In this document: positions 32,732-44,471 of the stretch, piece by piece
Layout: each line of letters opens with the position of its first letter
Numbering within the stretch: the first letter of the stretch is position 1
From: Campanula takesimana
Lineage: Eukaryota; Streptophyta; Magnoliopsida; Asterales; Campanulaceae
NCBI GenBank assembly: GCA_026119855.1
Contig: JAOWBW010001128.1
Span: forward strand, 364,472-428,471
DNA length: 64,000 bases
Direction: 5' to 3'
Translations under genes and position numbers: made by a program
Notes under the pieces: model-generated
Database searches by the model: none
Told to the model about the DNA's origin: nothing
What the model saw: the letters and a program-made list of their open reading frames with translations, nothing else

Positions 32732-33406
32732 ATGGCTAGAAGAAGAACATGTCAAGGTTCTAGTGGGGCTCAGAATCAGAATGATCTTCGGGAAGAGAAC
32801 CGTGCCATGTTCTAAGGCATGTTTGAGGTGGCCATAAAGGCAGTTCATGACCAAGGGACGAGAGTAGAACAAGCACCACCCCGATATGGTTTGGAGCAAT
32901 TCTTAAAACTGAAACCGGCAGAGTTCGATGGTGAGCCCGATGTGAAGAAGGCCGAAACTCAGTCCCGAGGGCAACCAATCCCAAGGAACCCGGGCACTAC
33001 TTCCGGGAACCAAGGGAACCAAAATAGGAGACTTTGTTCGTATTGTCAAAGGGAAGGTCATTCAGAGGATCGTTGTTGGAAAAAACAGGGCAAGTGCACC
33101 AATTGTGGTCAAATGGGGCATTATGTGAGGGATTGTCCGAGGAATAGAATTCAACCGACTGGAGTAGGAGTTGGGGCTCCTCAGGGTCAGAAAAGGGACG
33201 CTACGGGAAATCCTAAGGTCCAAGGGAAAGTATTTGCCATGAATCAACAACAAGCTACCGATGATCCATCCGTTATTGGAGGTATTGTTTCTGTGTTTAA
33301 TGTGAGCGCCCGAGCATTAGTGGATCCAGGATCATCTCATTCTTACATATCTGTGCAATTTGCTTCATTGCTAAATGCTGCATTTGATCTTTACCTTATG
33401 TGCTAG
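32732..33406 (+). pseudogene. T1 Gag with the capsid core deleted
   Basis: The ATG at 32732 opens MARRRTCQGSSGAQ. A stop (TAA, near 32814) follows. The frame then runs FEVAIKAVHDQGTRVEQAPPR to DGEPDVKKAE and jumps at once to a region that lies just before the zinc knuckles in TR-GAG and T2. The capsid core (in TR-GAG roughly from LWLESMEK to HKRKTEM) is therefore missing. Two zinc knuckles remain (CSYCQREGHSEDRC, CTNCGQMGHYVRDC), then the protease start with its active site ALVDPGSSHS. A frameshift near 33385 ends the frame. Confidence 0.88.
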
Positions 33407-36400
33407 AGGTGTCGACCCCTATAGGAGAATGTTTGGTGACTGATAAAGTCCTTCGTGCTTGTGATGTGGTTATTTGTGGTCGTGTCTTATGTGCGGACTT
33501 GGTAGTCCTTCCTATTCAGGACTTTGATGTTATTTTGGGTATGGATTGGTTGAGCAAGTTTCATGCTTCTGTTGACTGTCGTAGAAAGGTCGTTAATTTT
33601 TCCATCCCTGATGTGCCTAAGTTTACTTTTGAGGCTATGCCTTTTGGTAGAAATTTTCGTATCATTTCTTATGTGAAAGCGAGAAAATTATTGCACCGTG
33701 GTTGTGAGGGGTACTTGGCTAGTGTGCTTGATACTAGGAAAGAATCCCCTAGTTTGGAGAGTGTTCGGGTAGTTAGGGAATTTCCCGATGTTTTCTCTTC
33801 TGAAGATGATATGCCTCCAGATCGTGAAATAGAATTTTGTATAGATCTTTTGCCGGGTACAACTCCGATTTCAAAGGCACCGTATAGATTGGCTCCCGCA
33901 AAGTTGAAGGAACTAAAGGTTCAATTGCAAGAGTTGCTTGATCGAGGGTTTATCCGCCCTAGTGTTTCCCCGTGGGGAGCACCAGTTTTGTTTGTGCGGA
34001 AGAAAGATGGTTCTTAGAGATTGTGTATCGATTACCGGAAGTTGAATCAGGTTACGGTGAAGAACAAGTATCCTCTACCTCACATTGATGATCTATTTGA
34101 TCAGCTTCAAGGCTCAGTTGTGTTTTCTAAACTTGATTTGAGGAGTGGGTACCATCAGTTGAAGATTCGATCGGAGGATATTCCGAAGACTGCCTTTCGC
34201 ACTCGGTATGGTCATTACGAGTTCTTGGTTATGCCGTTTGGGTTGACTAACGGGCCTGCCGTATTTATGGATTTGATGAACCGGGTTTTCCATCCTTATT
34301 TTGATTCGTTTGTGGTGGTCTTCATCGACGACATTCTTGTCTACTCTAAATCTCGAGAGGAGCACGAGCAACATTTGAGAACAGTGTTATCCGTTCTTGT
34401 GAGGGAACAATTGTTTGCGAAGTTTAGTAAATGCGAATTTTGGCTCGAGAAAGTGTCATTTCTGGGCCATGTGATTTCTAAAGACGGGATTTCTGTAGAT
34501 CCTTCAAAGATAGAGGCAATAGTTGATTGGAAGAGACCCGAATCAGTGACAGAGATTAGAAGCTTTCTGGGGTTGGCCGGGTATTACAGAAGATTTATTG
34601 AAGGGTTTTCGAGGATTGCTACTCCGATGACTCAGTTGACCCGGAAGAATGTCCCGTTTGAGTGGACCGAAAAATGTGACAAGAGTTTCGAGGAATTGAA
34701 GAAGAGGTTGACTACCGCTCCGATCTTGACTTTGCCTAATGGGAGCGATGGTCTAGTGATTTACATTGATGCTTCGAAAGAGGGTTTGGGTTGTGTGTTG
34801 ATGCAGAACGGGAAAGTAATTTCTTATGCTTCGAGGAAGTTGACCCCTAGTGAACAGAATTACCCCACTCACGATATGGATTTGGCGGCGATAGTCTTTG
34901 CGTTGCACAAATGGAAGCATTACCTTTATGGAGCGAAGTTTGAGATTTTTACCGATCACAAGAGTTTGAAATACCTTTTCTCCCAGAAAGAGTTGAATAA
35001 CCGTCAGCGTCGATGGATGGAACTTTTGAAGGACTATGATTGTACGATTTCTTATCATCCGGGGAGGGCGAATGTGGTAGCCGATGCGGTTAGTAGAAAG
35101 TCTTACGCGGCTTCGATGATGGTTCGAGAATGGAAAATGCTTGAGGATGTTCGAGATTGGTGTCCTCGTGAATCGAGACATGGGGCTATTTTTGCGAATA
35201 TCAGGGTATCTCCGACCCTAATTCAGAGGATAAAAGAAGCTCAGAAAGAAGATCCCGAGTTAATGAAAGTAATGGGTAAAATGAAAGAAAAGAATTTCGA
35301 GGATTTTTCTATGAGTTCGAATGGGGTGTTGACTTTCCGTGGTCATTTGTGCGTACCCGATGTTGGTGGAATAAAGAGGCAAGTTTTAGATGAGGGTCAC
35401 AAATCGAGGTATACCATCCATCCCGGGAGTACGAAGATGTATCAGGATTTGAAGCAACGATTTTGGTGGATTAACATGAAGAGGGAAATTGCAGATTATG
35501 TATCGAAGTGTTTGACCTGTTAGTAAGTTAAAGCAGATCATCAGAGACCCGCAGGTTTACTTCAGCCTCTTGAGATACCCGAGTGGAAGTGGGAACACAT
35601 TACGATGGATTTTGTAACCGGACTACCCAGGACTCGAAGAAAATTCAATGCAGTTTGGGTGATCATGGATAGGTTGACTAAGTCTTCTCATTTCTTACCC
35701 ATTGACATTTCCTATTCGATGGAGAAACTTGCGAATTTGTATATTCATGAGATTGTCAGATTACATGGTGTTCCGGTTAGTATTGTGTCGAACAGAGACC
35801 CCAGGTTTACATCCCGATTTTGGCAGTCGTTACAGAAGCTTTGGGTACCGACTTGAGGTTTAGCACAGCATTTCATCCTCAGAATAACGGTCAGTCTGAG
35901 AGGACCATTCAGATTCTCGAGGATATGTTATGGGCTTGCACAGTTGACTTTCCAGATTCTTGGGATTCGCACCTATCGCTTGCAGAGTTTGCCTACAATA
36001 ATAACTATCAGTCGAGCAATTGTATGGCACCGTATGAGGCGTTGTATGGGAGGAAATGTAGATCACCTATTTGTTGGGATGAGGTCGGTGAAGCGAAGAT
36101 CGTGGGTGTTGATTTGCTTCAGGATTCAGTTGAGAAAGTTAGAGCTATCCGAGATCAATTGAAAACAGCCCAGAGTCGACATAAGAGCTATGCAGATAAC
36201 CGAAGGCGAGATCTTAGTTTTCAGACCGGTGATTTGGTGTTCTTGAAAGTATCTCCGAAGGTGGGTATTCGAAGGTTCGGGAAGAAAAGCAAATTGGCTC
36301 CGAGGTTTATAGGTCCATTTGAAATTTTGGGAAAAGTGGACTTCTTGCGTATCGCCTTGCGTTGCCGTCATCCTTAGACCGGTTGCATAACGTCTTTCAC

Positions 36401-36658
36401 GTTTCTATGCTTCGGAAGTACGTTCATGATCCTTCGCACGTGTTACCAAGGATACCTGAGGATATTGAGCCCGATATGACTTATGAGAAACGACCGGTTA
36501 GGATCCTTGACTCCAAAGTCCAAGAATTGAGAAATAAAAGCATTCCGTTGGTTAGACTTCTTTGGAGGAATCATAATATCGAGGATTCGACGTGGGAGCT
36601 CCGAGATGAGATCGAGAGGAAATATCCGTGGCTTTTTAATTCGGGTAAGTCTCGTTAA
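33400..36658 (+). pseudogene. T1 pol: protease end, RT, RNase H, integrase, chromodomain
   Basis: 33400-34017 holds the protease end (DFDVILGMDWLSKFHASVDC) and the RT start. A TAG at 34018 interrupts, then 34021-35523 has RT (YRKLNQVTVKNKYPLPHID, catalytic FIDDILVYS), the RT-linked RNase H (YIDASKEGLGCVLMQNGK, FTDHKSLKYLF) and the integrase zinc domain. Two adjacent stops fall at 35521-35526. The integrase core follows (MDFVTGLPRTRRK, SNRDPRFTSRFW, QSERTIQILEDML) with frameshifts near 35835 and 36345. The last piece, 36362-36658, ends in a chromodomain-like module (PVRILDSKVQELRN, LVRLLWRNHNIEDSTWEL), which marks the Tekay/Del group and may steer integration to heterochromatin. T2 has the same order. 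Confidence 0.93.
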
Positions 36659-36679
36659 AATTCGGGTCGAATTTTCTTT

Positions 36680-36690
36680 AAGGGGGAGTG
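36680..36690 (+). other. Polypurine tract of T1
   Basis: AAGGGGGAGTG just before the 3' LTR. Confidence 0.88.
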
Positions 36691-36692
36691 AC

Positions 36693-38882
36693 TGTCACGA
36701 CCCGAAAACTAGGCTCTATTTTATTAGTAATAAATAATTATTATTTATTTAGTTGCTTATTTATTTATTTAAATTATTATTTATTTAAATATTTATGTGT
36801 GCATTTTATGTTTCATAATAATTATACCTAGCATTTTATTTGAGTCATTTGGGTTAGTGTAGTATTGTTGGGTCTTAATTGTTAGTAGGGAGTGTAAGTA
36901 TTTGTGTTAGTAGGGGAGGGGGCCTTAGTGTAAGTTCTTTTAAATCATTCTCCTACTCCCTCCCTACTCTTCCTCCTCCCTCACTCTTTCACCCTCACCT
37001 CAACATCTCTCCCAACAACTCTCTCTCTCTCCTATGTTTTGGGTAAGTTTTTCTCTCTTTCCTTCTCTCTTCAATCTAACCATCTTCCTCTTGTTATTTC
37101 TCATTTCTTAAAATATGAAACTTGTTTAAATCGTTGTTAGGATCGTAGAGGGCTAAAAATATTCGAGATCCGGCAACTTTGAGAAAATTCAAGTAAGTTG
37201 CTTTTCCCCCATTTATGCTAAAAATGTTCATCCTATGCTTAGATGATACTATGATTACCATTTATTGCTTCTTTGGTTGATTTTGAGATGATTTACATTT
37301 TTATTCATTTTTGTGAAATTTGGTATTTGAATCTTGTGTTGGATTTCTAGATGTTGTTATTTAGCCCCATTGCAAGTCTATGAGTTGTTTTGGTTCATAG
37401 TTGTGTATATTGTAAGTCTTGGTTCCAAGTATTTGTGAAATGGTGAAGATTTGGGTTTGGTTTGATTTTGGGTTGAAAATGGAGGAACCCCGGAATTTTG
37501 GCCGGATTTTGCCCCTCCGGGCAAGGGGGCGCGCGCACCCTTTGGGAGGGGGCGTGCGGACCCTTATGCGCTTTGTGAGCAAAACCTTCTGATGTCTTAG
37601 GGCGTGCGCACGCTTTTCGGGCGAGCACGCGCACCCTCCTCTGGCCCTTTTGGCATGAACCTTCTGATCACCTAGGGCGCGCGCACCCTCCCTGCGCGGG
37701 CGTGCGCCCCCTCCGCTGTACAAGCCTTGAGCTTCATTCCCTTGTACTTTTCGTAGACAACCTTCGATAATTCATAACTCTCTCATCCGGACTCAATTTA
37801 GGTGTATAAGCTATCGTTTTAAAGCTCTCCTCGAGCTCTTCGAGATGAGTGAATAGTTTTGGTTATGTGCTTGGGTTAACTGGATCCTTTGTGATCAAAT
37901 GTGATATGGGAATTGTGTTATCATTGTTGAGATTATTGGAACACTTTAATTGTGTGTTGTTGGTTCATTTCACTTTCTTGGTGACTTCTTGGTATGGTTC
38001 CCTAGTTTGGAATCATTAGTTGTTTATCATGCTAGTATTTATTTCTTAGCATTTATTTGAAAGTCCAGCTGGTATTTGTGGTTGTGTCGGGCGATGTGAG
38101 ATATTGTGATGGCACCGGCCAAGTCTATTATGGTGTCGACCATTTTTTTGCCCTTATTTTCCTCTTCCAGATCGGCCTTGGTTGAGACGTTTGGAGCATG
38201 AGTTTGTGGCATGGTTCCCGCCCTTTGTGGCACATTACTTTGTTATTGGTTCTGGTACCGGGGAATTCTCTTCAGCTTTCATGCTATTATGAAGATGATG
38301 ATTTGTTGATTATTGAAGCTGCGCAGCGACCTTTATTTGGTCTATCGGTTTGGAAAACCTTGGCTAATATCCTTTGTTATGTGTTCATTTCCGCTGCTAT
38401 CTGATATATGATAATTGCTATGTGTTATGCGATTTATTATTGATTATTGCATCATAGCATGCCATGTAGTTGCATTAGTAACTTATTGAGATTTATCTCA
38501 CCCCCTTTCTTTTTATCTTTGTTTTTCCTTAAACCCCCCCCCAGGACCAAGGAATTAGACTCACTGATCACGAGGACGTCGCGAGGGTTGAGCTTTTGGG
38601 GCAAGTGTATATTGGTGGGTTTACATTTTATAAATATGTAACACTTTTGGGGATAGTTGTACCACACTTTGACGTCATTAAGATTTGTATATTTTATTAT
38701 TTTGAGTGTAAGTTTATGGAGCTTACACTAGTTTATATTTTGTTGTTAAGTTGGATTTCAAAACTTTGTGTTATCATCTTTTGGTATAAAAAGGAAATTT
38801 TTATCTTCATTATTTTAGAGTTTATTGTTTAAGTCGACGTCCAGCTCGCGATCTCGGGCCCGCGGGGTTCGGGGTCGCGAGA
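36693..38882 (+). repeat. T1 3' LTR
   Basis: 2,190 bp, close to the 5' copy. The last two bases are GA instead of CA. The CGGACTCCG box is altered to CGGACTCAA near 37790. Confidence 0.93.
37527..37711 (+). repeat. Iterons in the T1 3' LTR
   Basis: The same six-copy array as 31256-31440. Here the last copy keeps CGTGCG where the 5' LTR has CATGCG. Confidence 0.9.
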
Positions 38883-38887
38883 AATGG

Positions 38888-39711
38888 GTTCTGATTCTGA
38901 TGAAAGTGATGAAGAAGAAGAAATTGCAAATCTATGCCTCATGGGATTGGAAGAAAAGTATGAAATTGATGAAACCTTCCACTGCCAATTCAACAAATAA
39001 AGCAAGTTTCACCAAAGACTCCTGTGGCTAGATCAATCAAGGCTTCAACAACACCAAACTCCTTCCCTGAGGTTAAAGCAGATCAAAGTCATGATGACCA
39101 GGTACTTGAAGGTGCTAATCTTATTTGTCAACAACACACAATGCTTAAAAAGGCATATAAATTAATGGCTGCAGAACTTGAAGATTCCCAAAAGGAATGT
39201 AAGACCCACAAGGAGGAAATTGAAGGCCTCAAGTTCCAATTGCTGGGATTTCATCAATTGAGGAAGAAAACCGCTATCCAAAGGACAGAGTTGAGGAACT
39301 TTTAACCTAAATTGAAGAACTAACCGCACAAAGGGATGACCTTCAAAAAGTAACTGATGTGTGGATTAAGTCTGGTGTCACTGTGGAATAAATCCTAAAT
39401 TCACAAATTCCAAGTTCGGATAAAAGTGGATTGGGGTTCAAAACCAGTGATGGGTGCAAGTGTCCTTGCCTCTGTGTTGAAGGTGGTATGCTACCCCCTA
39501 AACAAACCAATGAAATTCCCAAAGTTAATTATGCTGGTAAAAAGGGCTCTAAGCAAGAAATTAAGAAACGAAATTATTTTTTTGAGTATCCTAAAAACCA
39601 GACTAGGAGAGATTCTAAGTGAAAAGAAAAATCCACAGAGGCTGAGGCTAACAATGAAGTATTGAGTGATGAAACCGCTCTAGGTCAGTTCAAGGAATAT
39701 CCAGTCATTTA
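38888..39711 (+). pseudogene. S-plus Gag-Pol, part after the T1 insertion
   Basis: It resumes as GSDSDESDEEEEIANLCLMG, the acidic patch seen after the zinc knuckle in Sirevirus-type polyproteins. A stop near 39000 and frameshifts follow. 39024-39305 is a Glu/Lys-rich coiled-coil-like stretch (QQHTMLKKAYKLMAAELEDS). 39431-39622 is basic with a Cys cluster (SDGCKCPCLC). The frame is lost before Copia-c starts at 39712. Protease and integrase were not reached. Confidence 0.75.
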
Positions 39712-40560
39712 TGTTGGTTATTATGCCCTAGGCCCTTGAGAAAGGCCTATGCGTTACATCATAGCTTAATTGTTACAGAGATAACAAACCCGATTATTAT
39801 ATATTTTGCATGTTTATTATTATAATCATTGTCCCTAGCACTTATGAAGGGCTAGCATGAGTTTAATGGATAATCATGTGATGATTATGGTGCATAGGAT
39901 GTGGATTAAGCTAGTGGGTACTTATTGGAGAACAAGGTACTGGATAGACCCATTATGAGATTTATGTCATGGTCAAATGTCATAATTAAATATCATAATA
40001 GTCATACTATTTGAATCCTTAGAACTGCGATTATCATGGTCTTCCATATGATGAACATTATGTTTGACATAGTCAAACGCTACCTTTAACCGGGTGGTTA
40101 TAAAGGCTACGATTGGCATAATCAGATTCTTGTAGGGAAGAATGATAAGTCAAGATGGGATTTTTCCCTCTCTCAAGAGAGATATCTGCTTGGCCACTCG
40201 ACGAGTGAGATTAATAATAGTGAATGGCCATACCCAAATGAATTGATGTGTTTAATGTCATTTGCACATATAAATCTACTCGGGATTGAGAAAGCATTGG
40301 ACAACATAAGTTGACGTGGACCATGACTTATGTCCAATATGATATCGCGTGACAAAGGGATTGTGATATGTTCTATAAGGTAACTTTGTACTTTCAATGT
40401 TATACTAATTGGGTAGTCATAATGGCTTGCTTGAGTCCGCTTATGGCTTATGGGTTCTGAATGGTTCAGACTCGTTGCCAACTTAGTATAATCCTATTGG
40501 GTCACACACATTAGAACGAATTGAAAAAAAAGCTGAAAAACTGGATTTTATGACTGGCCA

Positions 40561-40606
40561 CCGTATGGCTTATAGGGCACCATACAGCTCCTACATAGCC
40601 GTACGG
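40561..40606 (+). repeat. CCGTACGG-type iterons in the Copia-c LTR
   Basis: CCGTATGG (40561), CCATACAG (40580) and CCGTACGG (40599), spaced 19 and 19. The first two have lost CpGs. They lie about 90-130 bp upstream of the TATA box. Confidence 0.82.
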
Positions 40607-40691
40607 CTCCCTCCCCGATTCTGGTAAGTTTGTTTGGATTTCTTGTGTGACAATGAATCCCGATCCCAAAAGGAATTAGGTCAAACCCTCA

Positions 40692-40699
40692 TATAAATA
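40692..40699 (+). promoter_or_regulatory. TATA box of Copia-c
   Basis: CTCATATAAATATATGC; about 400 bp before the LTR end. Confidence 0.7.
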
Positions 40700-41103
40700 T
40701 ATGCAGCCGAGTTTGACAGCCTCTAATGATGATTTGAGAAATCATAACACATTGTTTTAGAAACAATAAAATATAGAGAGGTAGGATTATTTAGTTTGAG
40801 ATTTGGAATCATAAAACTACAATAATCAATGGAGCAAAATAATTCCAATGAAGAAATCGTTTCTTCACTAAGCCTTGGATCTAACAATCAATCAAGAAGG
40901 TGTTCTTGAGTCCGTTCGACATGTGGATACCGATAGAGGGTGTTTGCTTTAGCACCTTAAAGTCCGTGTTCATGGATTCGATCTTCAAGGGTTAGTTTCT
41001 TTCATCTTATATTTAATTTAATCAACATCGATGGATCCATGGCTTATGGGTGTTTGAATTCATATGTTTATTCCGCTACGCATGATGCATCAAAACCCAA
41101 CAG

Positions 41104-41118
41104 TGGTATCAGAGCCCC
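41104..41118 (+). other. Primer-binding site of Copia-c
   Basis: TGGTATCAGAGCCCC one base after the LTR, identical to Copia-1. Confidence 0.93.
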
Positions 41119-41481
41119 GTTCACCGTTGATTATTTTAATATATCATGTTTAAATTGTTTAATTCGATTATATGATTTGCATGATAATAATATGAATATG
41201 TGATTAAGGGTTTATGAGCATGAATATGGGGATTATGTGATTATTATATTGATGTGATCTATATGAATAATTGCATGTTAGGGTTATAAATAATTAATTG
41301 GATTATGTGTATTGATAATTTAGATCTGATTTCTATTTGTAATAAATTGTTTATTTATGATATTGATTAGATCTATTTAAATTCGTAATCTGTAAATTCG
41401 TGTTAGTTTAATCTGATTTATGCATGAACACGATATTGAGATTGATCGAATTTAAGAAATTCTGGAAATCTGGACTATGGC

Positions 41482-41529
41482 GCCGTACGGCGCCCTAGGC
41501 GGCCTATGCTTCCTGGTTAGCCGTACGAC
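41482..41529 (+). repeat. CCGTACGG iterons in the Copia-c leader
   Basis: GCCGTACGGC at 41482 and GCCGTACGAC at 41520, 38 bp apart (two 19-bp steps), with a weak copy between. About 380 nt downstream of the primer site, as in Copia-1. Confidence 0.75.
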
Positions 41530-41770
41530 GGCCCTAGGGTTTTCTGGCAGATTTGTTTTTTTTTTTTCTGTTTTTCTGATTGTACTGTAAATCGTTTACA
41601 GAATTCGAATCAGGAACTGAATCTAGTTTCAGATGGCAGGTTTTCGAAACCGTGTTTCCTGAAATATGATTTAATCCAGAAAATTGCAGAAATCGGAGTT
41701 ATGAAGAGTTCAGAGTTGCTGTAATTTATGAATTTGATGAGACAATGAATGATCTTGAAACAAGTTACTT

Positions 41771-41888
41771 TTCTATACGGAAATGTGGATGCCTCTTGGC
41801 TTAGTTTCGGCCGTATGGAATAATTACTTGGTTTCTTGATCTTAGTACAGAAATGTGGATGCCTCTTGTCTTAGTTTCGGCCGTACGT
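41771..41888 (+). repeat. 70-bp direct repeat in the Copia-c leader
   Basis: The block around GAAATGTGGATGCCTCTTG, ending TTTCGGCCGTA, occurs at 41779-41816 and again 70 bp later at 41849-41886. Each copy ends in an iteron-like GGCCGTAYG. Confidence 0.85.
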
Positions 41889-42328
41889 TTTGTGCTCCCA
41901 ATTTATAGATGTTCTGCGGATTCAAAAGTTTCAGAGTTTATCCCTATTAACAAAGTGTAAATTGTTTGCAAGAGAAGGAAACTAAATTTAGATTAATTCA
42001 TTGCATGGACCAATGGCAGGCTTACGCCTTGCTTCTGGGAATGCGAATGAAATATCCAATCTGTAAATTGGTAACAGATAATTTAGATTCCGTCCCCATA
42101 ATATTGCTTCATAATATAATCACATGATTTTGCTTCTGTTAATTAATTTGATTAGTTAACATCCTTTATGCAAAGACTATATTATATTATGTTTGACATA
42201 ATTAAATATATGATGCATTTCTCTATGTTAATTAACCTTCTCAAAATTTTAAGGTTTATGCCACCCACTATTTAAACATTTGTGAAGTACCTTGATCGTT
42301 TTGGTGTGGTTCATCTTCCAAAGCAGGG

Positions 42329-42368
42329 CACATCATTCTATCATTGAGCACATCATTCTATCATTGAG
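42329..42368 (+). repeat. 20-bp tandem repeat, two units
   Basis: CACATCATTCTATCATTGAG occurs twice, head to tail, with no mismatch. Confidence 0.95.
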
Positions 42369-43354
42369 AAGCAAGATGAGGCAACGGTTGTCTATACGTT
42401 TAAAGCGGTCAAACTTAATTAGGCTATCATAACGGTTATGGGCCTAAGGCATAAGATGAGATTAAAACATGTATGACATGAGATGTCACAAATCCCATAA
42501 AGGATCTAAGAGTCATATGTGATGTGATTGATAAGGAGTTATGTTGGTCCCAGAGGGCAACAAGGGTATACAACCGCTAGAGGGGGGTGAATAGCGGTCA
42601 AAAACTTTTTTGAAAATACCCTTAAAATCAACCGAGTACTTATAAGTTTGGCCAACTGCGGTTCAAAGCACAAGAACCGAACTGATAAAATGCACAGCGG
42701 AGTTTGCGGTTTGGCCAAATAGGTTAGTTAAAGAGTTGGGAGGTTTGACTCAGGTTGAGAAAACACTATGATGCAACTGAATAGTTAAACTTAAAGTTCA
42801 AAGGAAAACACAATTCATCTTTCAAGTCATTTCATATATGGAGACAAGTTAAAAGACCATAAACAAGAAAGATAAATATCAAGACAGAAAATAAAGATCA
42901 AACACACAAATTGAAGAGGTTCGTTCTTAAATGAACTACGTCCTCTACCTAAATGGTTAGTCTAGGATTTTCTAATAGCTACTAGACTTGTATTAATTTA
43001 GAGGAGGTTTTACAAGATGAATCTAAACTTTAAACAATAAGTCTAACCTAAGCTATAATAACAACCGGTGTTTTCGAAGTATATAATCTATGTGATCATA
43101 TAAATCGGGTGTGTGTGTGAAAAGAAATCAAATGCTCTAAGTATCTAAATGATGGTTGAGCAAATGAAAGTCTTTTTGTGTAAAGGCTGAATATGAAAGG
43201 TTGTTAGGCTTGAAGCTTTGATGAAGAAAACTGGGTTTGCTATGGAGATGGTTTGAAGATATGAATATCTGGGTTTGAATCTTCAAAGCCAACTTGAACA
43301 CTTGGGAATGAATCTCTTGAAGCTCAGCGACCTTCATTGTTGAATAATAGAGGT

Positions 43355-43362
43355 TATTTATA
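43355..43362 (-). promoter_or_regulatory. TATA box in the S-minus LTR
   Basis: The minus strand reads TGCCTATAAATAACC, about 640 bp into the LTR from its U3 start. Confidence 0.68.
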
Positions 43363-43696
43363 GGCAGAGCACCCTTGTGACCGTTGGGTAAAGATTTGAA
43401 TCAAATCTGAAGGGTAGAGTGCTGTCGAAGTCCCATTGGTTGAGCTGTCATTTTCGTCCTTGGTTTTGTCTTGTAGTCCTAGGTAGTTGTTGCACCACTA
43501 CCTGACATTTGTCCTTTGTTGCAGAAAGGACTAACGGTAAACAATTCAAACTGATAGACAAACCGACATTCCTTGCAGAAACTCCAAGTTAACTTAGAGT
43601 TATTTTGACATGACATAACAACATCCTTTTACGGTTAAAAAGGGAATGTTTGTCTAAGGAATAAATGACATATCTTTAATTCTTCAATAACTGCTT

Positions 43697-43845
43697 TCCG
43701 GTTTCACCAAGCATAGGGTCGGTTTGAAGAATGATCTTGATGGGCGGTTTCATCAAACATGCAAACTGCAGTTTGATGAAAACTGAAGGGCTCCATGTTG
43801 GCGGTCTTAAGATGACGGCTTGAAGCACTAAACCGCTAATGATAC
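43697..43845 (-). repeat. CGGTTT/AAACCG words in the S-minus U3
   Basis: CGGTTT near 43697, 43722 and 43743, AAACCG near 43833, plus GTTTGATGAAAACTG near 43770 as a degenerate copy. The same word is arrayed upstream of the internal promoter at 48753-48882. Confidence 0.6.
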
Positions 43846-44003
43846 AACCGAACTATACTCAGCCTAGACAATCAAAAATCTAGAAATTGACTTATCTAAA
43901 AATTGAAGTAGAACTTCATTACATGCGGTCCTAAAGTCCATAAAAAGACACGTGGCATGGATCAATCAAATTAAGGTGGGTGTACTAACAATGAATCCTA
44001 ACA

Positions 44004-44017
44004 ATCTCCCCCTATTT
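44004..44017 (-). other. Polypurine tract of S-minus
   Basis: The minus strand reads AATAGGGGGAGAT, directly before the 3' LTR. Confidence 0.85.
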
Positions 44018-44471
44018 GATTGATGCCTTTACCACACTATGATACTAGCAAAACATTGTACTTGGTAAGAACATGTCCGAAATAAATTTCATGAAATTGC
44101 ATGTCCCAAGTCAATGCACACACAATGCTATACCATAGATTTCTAATCTATCAAAAACAAAGGAAATGAGAAACAGATAGATAGAAAATACATTCAGATG
44201 CATATAAAGAGATAAGATAATGAAAATCAGATATGCATGTTTAAACTGAATGTTTAAAACACATACACTTTAGAAAAATGTTTTCATGATGAATAAAGTG
44301 CATGGGTTTTGAAAATGCAAGCATTGTTTCACAAACAAGTAGTTTGAATAAACAAAGTTTTGAAAACTGAATGCTATGCAGTCATTCTCATTATAATTCA
44401 ATCATAAAGGATAGTAACTTACAGTGTATTAATTACAAGAGACATCAAAAAGAAAGACTAAGAAATGAAAT
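44018..44471 (-). other. 3' untranslated region of S-minus
   Basis: 454 bp between the stop of the third ORF and the purine tract. AT-rich; nothing else recognised. Confidence 0.6.

Larger units (their letters stand above)
30437..38882 (+). mobile_element. T1: Tekay/Del-type chromovirus (Ty3/gypsy), full length but broken
   Basis: Complete element with target duplication AATGG (30432-30436 and 38883-38887). LTRs 30437-32611 and 36693-38882 start TGTCACGACCCGAAAA. The 3' copy ends GCGAGA where GCGACA is expected. Inside are a primer site, gag with a large deletion, and protease, RT, RNase H, integrase and chromodomain in order. About 30 small differences between the LTRs (hand count over about 2.18 kb) suggest it is somewhat older than TR-GAG. 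It sits in the S-plus gag. Confidence 0.95.
28690..39711 (+). mobile_element. S-plus: Sirevirus-like copia element, 5' part, split by T1
   Basis: It consists of a truncated 5' LTR (28690-29093), a tRNA-Met-type primer site, and gag. T1 (30437-38882) splits the gag inside codons following a zinc knuckle, and the frame rejoins across the target repeat AATGG as NGSDSDESDEEEE. The element is then cut off at 39711 by Copia-c. The LTR end is the same family as S-minus (42542-44003). The acidic patch after the zinc knuckle and the coiled coil are typical of Sirevirus Gag-Pol. Its integrase and RT are not in the window. Confidence 0.85.
39712..41102 (+). repeat. Copia-c 5' LTR
   Basis: 1,391 bp, TGTTGG...CCCAACA. 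It contains a 19-bp-spaced iteron triplet and a clean TATA box. Confidence 0.94.
39712..42541 (+). mobile_element. Copia-c: copia element, 5' LTR and leader only
   Basis: 5' LTR 39712-41102, primer site 41104-41118, then a long leader until S-minus starts at 42542. If S-minus inserted here, the coding part of Copia-c lies beyond the window. It has the same LTR family as the solo LTR and Copia-b. The five bases before it, ATTTA (39707-39711), are the left target site. Confidence 0.88.
41119..42541 (+). other. Copia-c leader, noncoding
   Basis: About 1.4 kb of AT-rich DNA without a credible ORF. It includes iterons (41482-41529), a 70-bp repeat (41771-41888) and a 20-bp tandem repeat (42329-42368). 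Confidence 0.75.
42542..44003 (-). repeat. S-minus 3' LTR
   Basis: 1,462 bp, with TGTTGGTCCC and CCTAACA ends on the plus strand. A TATA box is at 43355-43362. Upstream in transcription order (43697-43845) are several CGGTTT words. Confidence 0.88.
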
